This document shows positions 1-12,123 of a DNA stretch of 64,000 nucleotides, in pieces; the stretch's first letter is position 1, and the number at the start of each line of letters is the position of its first letter. The stretch is from NCBI RefSeq assembly GCF_026151205.1, contig NC_087080.1, forward strand, positions 10,711,837-10,775,836, given 5' to 3'. This DNA is from Bolinopsis microptera. Lineage: Eukaryota > Ctenophora > Tentaculata > Lobata > Bolinopsidae. The notes beneath the pieces are model-generated. The model saw only the letters and a list, made by a program, of their open reading frames with translations, did no database searches and was not told where the DNA came from. A program made the position numbers and the translations under genes.

Positions 1-351
1 TGGGCCCGCTATAAAAGTTTACAAAGAATGTTTTATAGTAAAATGGGCGTTTATTCTTTTATTATACGTTTACCAGGATAATGACTGCGCACGGAAATAT
101 ACATTAGAGTCTAGAAAGAGATTTAAACTCAGTTCATATCAAAATATCACAAAGAATCATTGTGTAAGTATAATAATTCAAATTGTCTTGAATCGCTAGA
201 TCAGGTAGAATTCCAACTTAGATCAGTCGCTCTGCGAATATTTTACATCTTTTCCATATCTTCACCCCATTCTAAAATCTGATAGAAAATTGAACACATG
301 TCCACCATCTGACTAGATCAATTAACAAATACTAAATTCCCATCCGTGCCT

Positions 352-1950
352 CTAATCCAGTTGAATCCATTTCTGACTCTTAGGAATGGGAAGGCTGCTA
401 GTTAATGACGTTTCTCTCCAATTACACTTGTCGTGTTCGTCGTAAGTGTGGTGTTTACCAGCACAGCCACAGTTCTCACAGACGGGCCGCACTGTGTACT
501 CCTGCAATGCATTTGAGGATTAGGTAATAAGTTAAACATGAAATGGTAGGTATTACAAGGTCACGCTGTGGACCTTCATGGGAATTGGGGATGTGGCACA
601 AGTTTGTTTTGGTACATGTATATGATTCGACGATTTGATTGGTCGATACTGTCAGCTGCTAGGTTATTCAGAGTCAAGTATGATAATAAAACTTGTGCCA
701 AGTCCCCAGCACCACTATATCTACACCAATAAATACTAAAAACGACTATAAAAGACAGTATGTGAAGACTGAAACTAGGGTCAATACTTCAGCACAATAA
801 ATAATGCTCCTATCCAGATATTACAATCCCAGATAGTATCACATCAGATATAACAACCAGATATTATCACATCAGATATTACAACCAGATAATATCACAT
901 CAGATATTACCCTCCCTGTACCTTGTGAGGTTCCTCTGAATCGTCGCTGTAAAAGTCCTGCTCGCTATCTAAACAAGTACTACCTCTCGTACTATTGCTA
1001 CCTCTGCAACTCCAGAATGCTTCGCTCACGTCTGACCTAAAATATAAGATCATGATATCGTCGTATTTGGAATTGGATTTAGGATTTATTTAATTTCTGA
1101 TATAAGTTAGTTGCTGTAAAATTTGAATTTTGAAGGCGACGATTTGTAAGATATACTGTGGTTTTACTGAGGTAACAGCTGTAAAATTAAATCGTTAATT
1201 CATGAGAAGAGTAAGGTAGGTGTAAACATAGTAATCTCAGACAGAATTATAAAGATAGAATAAGGATAGTAAAATACCTGAGGTCGTTGGCGGAGGTAAG
1301 GGTACTCCTCATCCCTTGGGAGAGGGTCTCAAACAAATCGGTATCATTCAGATACCCAAAACTGGCGCTAAATGATCTTTTGTCTGGCTTCATGAAGTCG
1401 TTAGCATAGTAGTAATCGGTACTGAAATACGGTTTTATATGCTTAAAATGGAATAGTTATCAAGAATTACTTAATTAAATTATACTTATAATCCTCTTCT
1501 TATACAAATTATATTGGAGAGCTACAGTTGGAGCCATCATTGTTGATAATCGGGGATTTACGAACAAACCTTCTGAAGATTTCGCTGGTAGATTTAGATC
1601 TGTAATCTAGGCCATGTGTCTGGAATGGTGGTTCCACTGTGTCGTATCCGTTATCTCGGCGACCTACCACAAATAATATTGCAAATTAATTTATTAGCAG
1701 ACCACTAATTTAAAGACGGATGCAATACTTGGAGCACACTGTGCAATATCGAGGTGAAGCTATAGCAATAATCAAACAATCAACCAATTCAGATAATAAG
1801 AGTAGAAATCTACCTGGATTTGATATTCCGTTGAGACTATCTAAATCTCCGGCCCTTGGAGACTCTTCGATGCTATCATAGCCTGACGGTGTGCCGAGTC
1901 TCTTAAAACAGGGGCCGAAACACGACCTCAGTGTTGCTGCGAGCATCCAT
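352..1950 (-). CDS. 3' end of an unrecognised Cys-rich protein gene (five terminal exons)
   Basis: Five exons join in one frame, in transcript order 1814-1950, 1570-1663, 1278-1421, 922-1036 and 352-501. All have AG acceptors and GT donors, the phases agree throughout, and the last exon ends in TAG. The visible 212 residues start WMLAATLRSCFGPCFKRLG, a Cys/basic stretch like a palmitoylated juxtamembrane segment. Two similar GYDSIE and GYDTVE motifs follow, then Ser/Asp/Tyr-rich sequence, and the tail holds CENCGCAGKHH with a later Cys. I do not recognise the family. By inference it is the cytoplasmic tail of a membrane protein. The 5' exons were not found and should lie further right, or beyond the elements at 2-10 kb. 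Exon structure is well supported; identity is unknown. Confidence 0.65.
835..910. repeat. Short tandem repeat, about 26 bp x 3, in an intron
   Basis: Three slightly varied copies of a unit containing ATCACATCAGATAT and ACAACCAGATA lie next to the exon at 922-1036 of the unknown gene. No function is apparent. Confidence 0.6.
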
Positions 1951-2369
1951 CTACAGCATCCTTAAAATAAAAAGGGAGCTTGTTAGTTTACATAAACTAA
2001 ATAAACTTATAAATCGGCGAGTTTTTTAAACAGCTTCCTTGATTGTTGGAATGAAATTGAAGGGAAATTTTGCAAAAGGATCATTGATAACACGAGCGGT
2101 AGGAGCGGTAGGAGCATGACCAGCTAGAAATGTTAATGAAGGTGCAGAAGCTTAAGCACCGCCAGCTATTATATTAGCGACAAGAGAACCGTCATTGTTG
2201 GACGTGAGGAGAGTGAGGACTCCTCAAACTACATTAAATTAAAACTTTTAACTAACGAGGAGGATTTACAGTTATTGTGTTTAGTGTTTGCCCAGCATAT
2301 AAACCAGCTACTTGTATTACAATACTGAGGAAAGTTCATTTCTTTAATTTATTTCTTTTTCGGGACTAA
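1951..2369. other. Noncoding stretch left of the large palindrome
   Basis: AT-rich sequence without a supportable exon. One short piece contains a repeated GTAGGAGCGGTAGGAGC. The 5' exons of the unknown gene at 352-1950 were searched for here and not found. Confidence 0.4.
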
Positions 2370-3726
2370 TTAAGGGGGCATACCCCAAAACAGTGGTTTG
2401 TGCCGTCCAGACCAAATGACCTCATAGGCAGTTCAGTGACCTTCTAGCGCACCGTTTCCACACAAAAAAAATTATTTTGAGAATTCCCATTTTTGTAATC
2501 GACCATTTCCTGGTTAAGAGTGCAATTTTCGGAAAAAATTATTTTGTGGTTGAGACGCTATAAGTTAATCATTTCTTGCGGTATCGGGTTGAAATTTTGC
2601 TCGCCGTTTATTCACATCTATGTCAAGGTGTGTGTAAAATCTTGATATCGTATCTAAAAAGGCTGGTGTGTTATGAATTTTTAAAGTCAAAAAGCTAAAA
2701 TTGTCCTTTTCAGGCTTATTTTAACAATAAGTCAGTCAGAGAAGATCGGATTATTTGATACTTGACATCAAATTGTTCTCTGAATTCTGGCGCAGTTTTT
2801 GATGCCCTCAAAAATGTTTTTACTCATTCACCTTCTGATCTATTGGACCTCAAAGCCAAACAACAAATTTAGGCACATTTTTCGTTTTTAATATTTACTG
2901 ATTTTTCTAAAATTTTGATAGGAATGTGCTAGTGACTTTTTGAAGGGAGCAAAATAACCGCAACTAGCACATTTATATATGAGTTATGAACAACAAAACA
3001 CCCTAAAATGCTTCCCTTTGAAGTTATGGGAGAAAATGTGATTTTTTGGCTTTGCAGATAAAAAATCACATTTTCTCCCATAACTTCAAAGGGAAGCATT
3101 TTAGGGTGTTTTGTTGTTCATAACTTATATATAAATGTGCTAGTTGCGGTTATTTTGCACCCTTCAAAAAGTCACTAGCACATTCCTATCAAAATTTTAG
3201 AAAAATCAGTAAATATTAAAAACGAAAAATGTGCCTAAATTTGTTGTTTGGCTTTGAGGTCCAATAGATCAGAAGGTGAATGAGTAAAAACATTTTTGAG
3301 GGCATCAAAAACTGCGCCAGAATTCAGAGAACAATTTGATGTCAAGTATCAAATAATCCGATCTTCCCTGACTGACTTATTGTTAAAATAAGCCTGAAAA
3401 GGACAATTTTAGCTTTTTGACTTTAAAAATTCATAACACACCAGCCTTTTTAGATACGATATCAAGATTTTACACACACCTTGACATAGATGTGAATAAA
3501 CGGCGAGCAAAATTTCAACCCGATACCGCAAGAAATGATTAACTTATAGCGTCTCAACCACAAAATAATTTTTTCCGAAAATTGCACTCTTAACCAGGAA
3601 ATGGTCGATTACAAAAATGGGAATTCTCAAAATAATTTTTTTTTGTGTGGAAACGGTGCGCTAGAAGGTCACTGAACTGCCTATGAGGTCATTAGGTCTG
3701 GACAGATTTGGGGTATGCCCCCTTAA
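2370..3726. mobile_element. 1.36 kb near-perfect palindrome (fold-back element)
   Basis: Two arms of about 670 bp (about 2370-3047 and 3060-3726) are reverse complements with few mismatches, separated by about 12 bases. Both ends read TTAAGGGGGCATACCCC inward. The outermost TTAA is compatible with a piggyBac-type target duplication, but TTAA is itself palindromic, so it cannot be told apart from arm sequence. No reading frame of useful length is present. It is most likely a non-autonomous fold-back transposon; the transcript would form one very long hairpin. Confidence 0.85.
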
Positions 3727-4138
3727 TGATGTACATATTTGGAGTTGCTACTAACGTTGAGTTAATGTTATTGAAGTTCCATTTTTGAAGTCAAATTTTG
3801 CCACACAAGATGCCACAGACGCCATGCGATGAGCGAGAATCAAGATCAGCAATCAAGTGAAAGTGCGAAAGTTTGTGGAGCTTTTATTGCTGTATCAAAA
3901 ACACAGCAAGGAAAATTTGACTACAATCTCACAGTTACTACAGTTCAACATCAACGTCGATAAAAGGATTGCAAAATGGCTGATGTGCGGGATTAATTTC
4001 CAAGAGGTCACTTAAAATTCCACACTTACATAAGGTATCCGTTATAGGTGTACACTTGTGATGTGGAGTGTGGTCTACTTTTTTTTATAGTAATATTACC
4101 GTACGATTTATTATATTGGGTCATACATCCGGATCCCG

Positions 4139-4205
4139 ATGGCACTGTCGCGGCACTCTCGAGGCACTCCCGTGGCACTCTCGAGGCACTATGGCGGCTA
4201 GTGCC
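4139..4205. repeat. Degenerate tandem repeat based on GAGGCACTC
   Basis: Five or so imperfect copies of a GGCACTCTCGA-like unit are followed by GGCACTATGGCGG. The short open frames here and nearby arise from the repeat and show no protein-like features. Confidence 0.5.
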
Positions 4206-4677
4206 AACTTTCAATCATGTTCTTTCAAAAGCATCCGGATGTATACCTTATATTGTAATTTGTACAATGTGCACACTACACAGTGTTTAAATTTAGTGTA
4301 TAATTGGTTCACATGTAACGTTAGGATCCTAGGGGAGGGGATTTCGTAATAATTGGCTGAAATGATGACGTTAATGTATAAATTTGCACACAATGAACAA
4401 GGGATAAACTTGCTGAAGTAAGATGAGTTTAAAATGGCAAAGTGTTGCTGATTTAAAAAGGTGAATATTAAGATCTATTTTTAGAAACCACCTTTCATAA
4501 TTGTACTTGATGACTGATCTAGAGGCGGCAGTATGGAGACGATTTGTACGGAGACGATTTGTACAAAAACAACATTGGAGACTATTAATTGTATTTGTAA
4601 GGAGAGCACAACTCAAGGAGGAACAAACATTAAACATGTAACTCTATGTGAAACATCGGATCATGCACATTCCTTAG

Positions 4678-4850
4678 GGGTCGTTCACATATTACGTAAT
4701 CATTTTTTGGAACATTTTTACCCCCCCCCCCCCCCCCTCTGTAATCAGTTTTACACATATAGCTATTGTGTCAAAATTACACTAGCGTAATCATTCGGAA
4801 AACTACCCCCCCCCCCCCCCTCAGCTGATTACGTAATATGTGAACGACCC
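4678..4850. mobile_element. MITE-like element with 25 bp terminal inverted repeats
   Basis: The left end GGGTCGTTCACATATTACG (from 4678) is repeated inverted at the right end (to 4850), about 25 bp matching in all. The interior carries two C-homopolymer tracts and no coding capacity. Total length is 173 bp. No flanking target duplication was convincingly identified. Confidence 0.75.
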
Positions 4851-5204
4851 GTTATACCAGCATTTAATATTTCGATGATGCAACATTTTTGATGTCATGC
4901 CTCTCTTTAATAACATTACTACAGGCAAATAGCCAGATTGCTTCAAACATAAACACTCAAAACTATCCCGACACTCCTAACAACATTTATCAAGACGAGG
5001 AAGATTTGCTTTTAGCTTTACAAATTCACAACAACATAACGCAACAGCACAGCAGCTATAATATCGTGAATAATATCCTGTATCAGGGAGTATATACACT
5101 GATGACACTATGATTGGCTCTGTATAACCACACAAAGCAGTACTAAATCCAACAATACACCAGACAATACAATCTAACAGAACAGATAGCTGGTAGTAGC
5201 TGCG

Positions 5205-5243
5205 TGACGTCACGTGATGACGTCACGTGATGACGTCACGTGA
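5205..5243. promoter_or_regulatory. Three tandem TGACGTCACGTGA units (CRE + E-box)
   Basis: Three perfect head-to-tail copies of a 13 bp unit. Each copy contains the palindromic cAMP-response element TGACGTCA overlapping the E-box CACGTG. Such sites are bound by CREB/ATF and USF/MITF-type bZIP and bHLH factors in animals. No gene start was identified beside it, so its regulatory role is inferred only from the motif. Confidence 0.5.
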
Positions 5244-5249
5244 TCTTGT

Positions 5250-7380
5250 GCAAATAGTACCCCACCGTGTTACGCAATATATATATGGTTGCGAAATTAT
5301 CCTGAGGATGCAGTCACTAAATTGAGTTGGAGGTGCCGCTTCATGCACGGCCCACCTCGTATTAAATATACGATTGTCAGCTGTTTGAAAGCACTGTATG
5401 AGCATATAATATCCTTTATACAATTTTGTACAGTTTATAGACTATACGAGATACCTTAGGCGGAAATATTATGGGGGTCAAATTTGGTTCTTTTCGGGCC
5501 AAAAAACCATATTTATAACAGTCCATTATTTAACCCCCCCCCCCCCCCCCCCTTAATATTACCGACTAAGGTATACAGACATATACAGTGCATACAATAC
5601 ACGGTCATGATTGGCACCATTTCCGGGTCTTCACACTATCTACAACAAAACAAATGTCCTTCACACTAAAAGAAGAGATAAGCAAAGTTTCTCACCGTGA
5701 TCTTTAACGCACATCCAAGGAGAAGAAGAAGAAGAAACCTCCCAGATCAGCTACATCAGTACCACTGACCAGATCTGTAAACAATCTATACACTAGCCGG
5801 CCGCAATATACTGAAACAGCTTCACACACAATCAAACAACGCTCTATCACTCAAAGACTTGAGAGCGAGATGTAATATAACACTACACAAGATGCCTCAA
5901 CAGAAATGGGGCATGTTATTTAGGGGATTGGTAGGCAGCTCTCTCTGCTTTATTGTGTTACGTTTTACACTGGATATATTTAGTATATTATGTTGATGTA
6001 ATTTATGAGAGAGAGAGGGCCGGTGAGCTCGTCTTAAATTTGCATAATAAGTAAGTTGTTCATGTGTGTAATTTTATACTATGTTATTGGTTATTTTCTG
6101 TGAGGTGGTGTTTTTGCGAGGAAGTGAATTTTAGAATTGTACGATTGTGTTTTGGTGTGTAAGTGCATATACATGGTATTCTGTATATAGTGTATAGTTT
6201 GTAAATTGAGTTTGTTATACTATTTATTATCGTAATTATGCATGAATTGTGATCATTATGTGCCCATTCTGAGCCGACCAGTCTGCCCTCCTCAGAGGCA
6301 ACTATTAGACCTTATGAGCCCCAAATCATGAAACCACGATTACCTACCTTGTATAGTGTATTGAACCCCGAGTTATATTAATCACTGCAGCGTCATCGCA
6401 TCTTGATTCTTGAATAATATGCGCTATAATGCTCCTAACTCTCCTCGAGAGCCACGCCCCACTGCAGATCTGCAGTCCTGACACATAGTGGGGATCATGA
6501 TGAGGTCTATGTCAGGTAACCATTACAAGAGGAGCTGCTGTTGCAGAGCTTCATGTGATGGATTACAACATGGAATCTGCCTGAAATACAGGACCTGTAT
6601 CTCACATGGGCAGTGGGCATTTGCGCAACTTTGCGATTTTGGTACTAAACAGACGATAACCTTACAACTGTTGGCATCTATATAGACACATTAAGATGCA
6701 ACGGATTGAATCATGCCGCTGGGTGAAACTCGCTAGCACCAATAGTGGTTCACGATTTGACTGTGATTATGGACGATGCAATCTCTCTGGTTTCTTGAGT
6801 GACCCTTTTCGTATTGCACACACTTTAAACTGTGAAAAATCAGCACCCATTTAATTTAAATAATAAATAAATTATTGCTCAAGTGTACAGTGTACCTAGA
6901 AGTGTACCTAGAAGAATTAACAGTTGATTCCTCTTAATACAAGCAAGCAGCATATCAAATGGAGGACCAACTTTTAAATTGTCATACTAAAAAGTCTTTG
7001 AGAGCTCAATCCGAGATCAAAACAACTATATCTACTATATATTGATCTGACGGGTGCTAAGTACTGTGGGAGAAAGCAGGTAGACATACAAGCAAATTCA
7101 ATAACTCATAATAACGGGGAGCAATCAGTAGATGGCTTTATCAAGGTGGTGTAGATATATTGGGAAATCGGTACTGAATATGGGATCATTTACATAATAT
7201 TAAGCAACTTACATTTCTATACATGATCGGCTATGTGTGAAAGGGATTTCGGGGAGGGAATATGCTTGATAATCGGATGCTAGGTTACCCAAACTGGAGT
7301 AAGGCAATCTGTTCTCTTTTGAAAAAGTACAATCCCAATTTTAACTTGAACAGAAAAATATAGAGCACGGATAATTAAAA
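5250..7380. other. Noncoding stretch with no supportable gene
   Basis: AT-rich sequence with a C-homopolymer at about 5536-5552 and a short GAAGAAGAAGAAG run at about 5721. No exon with matching splice sites, RNA gene or clear element was recognised. Confidence 0.4.
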
Positions 7381-7385
7381 CTCCT

Positions 7386-7957
7386 AGGGGCCATCTACTT
7401 AGGACGTCCGGCAAATAGGAAGGGGGGAGGGGGTGGGTGGTTTTTGAATTTCGGACAAATCCGGTCAGGCCGGGGAGGGTGGTTTCTGAAAATCCGGACG
7501 TCCGGAAATTTTGGCAGAATTAACGAAAAAGTACCATTTATTTCAACTCTTTGACACTATAATTACTCTGTAGGTTTAACTTTAGATCCTGTATTTTGAA
7601 CGAGAAGACGATTCCCAGAGCAGCTCATGAGAGCCGAGACACAACTCGCATATTCTCCTACAGCCTTAAAACTTATTCGATTGGACGGCTACTTAAGTAC
7701 TTAAATGTAACTGTGCTAAACTTGCTCGACACTAAATGTATTATTGTCTATTTTAAGTAACTACACATTTTATTAACAATGAATTTGAGTTGGTTTTATT
7801 TGTACTCTTAAAAGTAGCTGCAAATCCGGACGTCCGGGGGAGGGGGGGGGGGGGGGGGCGGGGGGTGGTTTTGAAAATTCGGACACACCCGGACATGGGG
7901 GAGGGGTGGTCTGAAAATCTGCGATTTTGGCGGACGTCCTAAGTATAAGATGGCCCC
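7386..7957. mobile_element. TIR element of about 570 bp with GGACGTCC-rich ends
   Basis: The left end GGGGCCATCTACTTAGGACG and the inverted right end (CGTCCTAAGTATAAGATGGCCCC, shared core GGCCATCT/CTTAGGACGTCC) form inverted termini of about 28 bp. Subterminal regions on both sides are G-rich and repeat the palindrome CCGGACGTCCGG. No transposase frame is seen, so it reads as a non-autonomous DNA transposon. Confidence 0.7.
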
Positions 7958-7959
7958 CA

Positions 7960-9870
7960 GTACGATTTTAAAATCTCGGATTGAAAAGTCTTTAAACAAA
8001 CTCCAGACAACAAACTAAAGCAATCCAAACCTAAAACAAAGCCAAAGATTCGACACCCGCCACTCCAAGTGTTCTGTGTTACCACACTCAACGTCTGGCA
8101 TAAACTCAATCCGGCCATGTCAACCACGTTCACACGTCATCACAATATAATTGGGTTGTATAGCAAGGTTTCCTATTGTCAGACATGAGAGGGTTGGCTC
8201 ACAGTGTGTGTAATTGTAAGTGGGCTGCTATATAATATACTCTCTATTGTTTAAGATCAATTAAATTTTAGAGATTAAATTGTGTACCAGGAAAATGTGT
8301 AATGATAAGTGTCCACGTTAAGTTGCTAAGTGTTGGATCATAAGAAAGGGCTCTGTATAAATTGTGAACCTTGATGCTAAAAACTTTTAAAAAACGATTG
8401 ACAATCGACGGCACTGAAACTAAAATACACGAATGAAATTTCAGTCCAATAAAAAAACGGATACATTAGAAAGGTATAAATAAGTTGTTATTACTAATAA
8501 AATTAGTTCATATGCGAATGAAAACAATACGATCTTAGACTACTTCTCATGCGGACGGAACGGTTACCAACGACCAATGATACAACAAGGTACCACCACC
8601 CTCCGACAACTCACAATCTGACAGAAACCCCTACAACAACCTGACAGGTGTCTCGAGCCAGACTGGGGGTGGAGTGTATCTCACACACACACACATGTAA
8701 AACAGAGCTAAACCGACCATCATGGCTCTAACCCTCCCTGTAAGTGACCACACCCTCACCGAAACAAAGGGAGAGAGGTGGAGTGTTTGTTGAACATCTG
8801 TTGTCACGTCACACTCGCACGCCGCGCGCGCTGTTGTTGTGGGCTGAAAGTGGGGTGACGATGTGTTGCTAAATATAACTTTAAGGGGCGGTATAATGGG
8901 TTCTTAGGAGTTTTTAACTTGGGAGTTTTAACAAGCTTCGACGAATGACTTTACGAGAGCCTGTTAAGTTTATTTTCTATTTATACTATTGTACACCTAC
9001 ATCACGTATATACTATTTATACTTTTGTGTACCAGATTCAATAGTGTAATCTTTTACAATGGTACCACCAGATGTAGCTCTCATACAATGATGCACTATT
9101 GTTTAGTAAGTGATATTGTTCAATAAGTAAAATAAGTAATATAAGTGCTATATGTTCGCATCGGTCGATGGTTACCAGAAATGCTTTTTAGAGATTGCCA
9201 GCCAAGTTAGATTATCAAACCATGATTCGTTAAGTGATATGGTTTCTCTAATAAAATTGGTATACATTTTCAAATGACCCTTTTACCTTTTACCGTACGA
9301 AGATAGTGACATTTTAAGTAGACAGAAATCCAAAATATCAACTTATAGATTAGGTAATAGGAAAGAATCAAACGTTATGAGTATGATCGACACAAACCAT
9401 GCGGATAAACAGCGGATAAACAATATTGAGCGTAACTCGAAACTTATCGGAAAATTAAAATGTTTGATGATAAGGACATCAGACACGGTTCTAATTTCAT
9501 TTTTCTGGGTCCCGTCCAATCATTGCAACAACTATTTCCGTTAACATCAGGCAGGAGCCTGATCAATTTACTGTTATCAGTTAGACTCGGGACAAAATGG
9601 AAATCGCAAATGATAACAATTTGTTGAAGAAATTTAAAACCCAGTACTCAAATCCAACAACCAGTTGAGCAAATCCAACAACCAGTTCATGAGCAAAGTA
9701 TGGTCACACAAACATGCAGAGCTCGTAAAACAGCAGATAAATCATATTCATGGCATAAGAATCGTATACAAAACTATAAACGTATCATGCAAAAGTCACA
9801 ATCACTAAAATAGAATACCACGTTGACACAAACAGTCAAAATGCACATTCATGTAGCACTAGCAGTAGCA
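7960..9870. other. Noncoding stretch with no supportable gene
   Basis: AT-rich sequence with a short (CA)n run at about 8682-8695 and a CG-rich patch at about 8815-8832. I see no exon, RNA gene or defined mobile element. Confidence 0.4.
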
Positions 9871-9873
9871 GTA

Positions 9874-10022
9874 GCACATGGTTACTCATGGTAACATGTG
9901 GTTACACATATTTGTTACACATGGTTACACATGGTTACACAATACAAATGGTTTATACTCATGGTAACACATGGTTACTCATATTGGTTACACATGGTTA
10001 CACATGGTTACACATCGTTACA
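9874..10022. repeat. Minisatellite based on ACATGGTTAC (10-12 bp)
   Basis: About a dozen imperfect copies of ACATGGTTAC, with spacers CATGGTAAC and ATATTGG. It runs into the stop codon of the minus-strand exon at 10018-10755. Reading frames inside it are repeat artefacts. Confidence 0.8.
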
Positions 10023-10755
10023 AGCACACGGCCATGCAGCACTCACTTTTCTTCCTCCGTCTCTTCCCCCGGGAGTTTGTCTGAGTTTCCGCATCACACT
10101 TGATGTTATCAAGCTCTACTGGAGCAGTCAGGTGCAGGGCTGGCTCACTGAAGGTAGTGCAGGTCGGACTGCTGAAGTGAACTGAGACGGGTCTGTGGTG
10201 GGGTTTTGGGGCTGGGTTGGTAGTGGGGGTGGTGGTTGAAGGTTTTAGGATTGTACTTGAGGGAGTATCTTGTGGGGGTGTTCTGTTCAGTTCGTTTGAC
10301 TCTAATTTGGAGTGTTTAACTTTCATTTTGCCGTTCTTGAGTGAAGAGCGAGTGCTTTTCTGCTTTAATGAACTAGATGGACGCTTCTTGATGATACCCT
10401 GCCTGGTGGCTGGCACTGCAGTTGTCTCGACAGTACTGTACGTGGAAGCATCAGCACTCTGTAGGGTGTCATGAGCACAGCTCGTGGAGGCATGGTCACT
10501 GCTTGTGGAGGCATTAGCAGTGATATTTTGGGTATCATTAGTATTCATCTGGGTACCATTAGCACTCTTCGGAATATCACAGGTCTCATCTGATTTGGAT
10601 GAAGAAGGAAACACTGCCACTTTCAAAGTGGCACTGGTACTAGCATGATCTTCAGAAGGTTCGGAAGACAGATCAACTTTCAGATTGACCCTTAAACTTA
10701 CACCTTGCCGGATCAGGAACGACTCAAATAGAGTGACTTCAGAGTTGAAGGATAA
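10018..10755 (-). CDS. Terminal exon of an unrecognised Ser/Thr-rich protein
   Basis: A 246-codon open frame follows a good acceptor (CCACTTCAG, exon from 10755) in phase 0 and ends with TAA at 10018. No ATG suits a start near its 5' edge, so it is read as a last exon. The first 40 residues (EVTLFESFLIRQGVSLRVNL) look folded. The rest is low complexity: Ser/Thr/Asn-rich, a Lys/Arg-rich patch (GIIKKRPSSSLKQ), a Pro/Thr-rich stretch, and a basic RGKRRRKK motif just before the C-terminal CCMAVCL. The basic cluster plus terminal cysteines could be a membrane-tethering signal, but it does not fit a CaaX box. Identity unknown; coding status moderately supported. Confidence 0.45.
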   Translation of the reverse strand, partial: LSFNSEVTLFESFLIRQGVSLRVNLKVDLSSEPSEDHASTSATLKVAVFPSSSKSDETCDIPKSANGTQMNTNDTQNITANASTSSDHASTSCAHDTLQSADASTYSTVETTAVPATRQGIIKKRPSSSLKQKSTRSSLKNGKMKVKHSKLESNELNRTPPQDTPSSTILKPSTTTPTTNPAPKPHHRPVSVHFSSPTCTTFSEPALHLTAPVELDNIKCDAETQTNSRGKRRRKKSECCMAVCL

Positions 10756-10759
10756 CTGA

Positions 10760-11900
10760 AGTGGGTTGGTGTTTCTTCCTCAACATTTACTACGAACAGA
10801 ACTTGTTATCAGAACTCGTTTTAGACTGTGTGGTGTGTTTATGCACAGACACACACAAACACACGCACAGTAAATTCAGTTTTGAAATTAGTAGACTAAG
10901 TTTACACATATTATAAGCTGAAAGGAAAATGATGGACAGACTGTTTACAGTCAAATTGTATTTATAGCTAGTAGCCTTGTTGACTGTCGTGATTCTCTAA
11001 AACTACATATTATTCATTATTCCTTATTATATCAAAGTAAAAAAGACGCTACACGAATAACGCTAATGTAGAAAACGTAGAAAAAAGTCCAACAGACGAA
11101 TGGCGTGCTTGTGAGAAAGCAAGCAAGCAGAATATAATGCACTCAACAACAGTGTACTACTAATCTCTCCTCTTCTACACATGCACGAGCTATCTGGTCG
11201 TGAAACTAACGAGCACTGCACGGTGCGATAGACCGCTCGTAATTACGATAATTAATCGCTTAATTACTAGTTAATCACTCAAAAATTGCTCTAATTACCT
11301 CACAAGTGTTTACCGAAAGACTCAGCCTCTCCGTGATGATCGTTGATCTCACGGGATTATAGCAAACGAAAGTGTAAGAAAATCTGCGTATGTGTTTGTA
11401 ACCCGCGGACCGATCCTTCTCCTCCTCTCCAAGTAGAGGGACAGCTCACACACACATGCACATGCAGATTGTAGATGGAGTGATGGAGTGTAACATATTA
11501 AATAACGGAGCATAGTGACACTAAGCCGTGTTGAGTACTCATACAGCTCATGGGGATTATTCACCTCACGGATTGTAGCTGTATCATTGCGTGTGTGTCA
11601 CGTGGTGTGGGAGTGAGCCACGTGGTGGTGGGAGTGTGTCACGTGGTCTTTGTAACCGTGCGTACGTGGGGGATTGATTATTTTTCTTTTCTAGTTTGTA
11701 GTATGTCAATTGATGATATCAAGTCACAGTGAAGTCGATAAGGTAGATACTAGATACCTTATGAGACATATTTAAAAGGTACGAAATTTTCTTTAATTAT
11801 GACTGTCGATTTACTATATCAATATAGTAAGTTATAAATATGATGCATCTGACAAATGAACACTAGTATTCGATCAGGAATTGCTTTAAAACTTATTTTA
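10760..11900. other. Noncoding stretch with no supportable gene
   Basis: Several CACGTG-containing repeats occur at about 11590-11645 (three CACGTGGT copies). No exon or RNA gene was recognised. The upstream exons of the gene at 10018-10755 should lie to the right but were not identified. Confidence 0.35.
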
Positions 11901-11901
11901 A

Positions 11902-12123
11902 GAAATTTCGGGAGTGGTGGAGGATAAAAAACACCGGCGGTCTCCTATTCCGTCTGGAGGATCGGAAGTCAAGTTAAAACTAACTTTCAAAGGCGCTGGA
12001 AAAACTTTTTATAAGATGAAACCGCTTGTTAGAGGTGCCTACACCTGGGACTCACTGGAGAGAGAAACGTCCCTGAACAGTGAACCAGGAGATCAAGATA
12101 ATCAAGAAGAAATTGACTTGTAA
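11902..12123 (+). CDS. Possible terminal exon of an unknown small protein
   Basis: An open frame of about 70 codons ends in TAA at 12123, and an AATAAA signal follows at 12185-12190. The sequence includes SEVKLKLTFKGAGKTFYKMK and GAYTWDSLERE and ends in an acidic Gln/Asp/Glu tail; its composition looks protein-like rather than random. There is no ATG near its 5' end. A splice acceptor could lie at TTTTAAG or TCGGGAG just upstream. No 5' exon was found and the family is not recognised. Confidence 0.35.
   Translation, partial: EISGVVEDKKHRRSPIPSGGSEVKLKLTFKGAGKTFYKMKPLVRGAYTWDSLERETSLNSEPGDQDNQEEIDL

Noticed and set aside
4026-4393. Several overlapping frames of 60-93 codons
   Set aside because: They overlap on both strands in repeat-bearing DNA, with no splice context or recognised motif.
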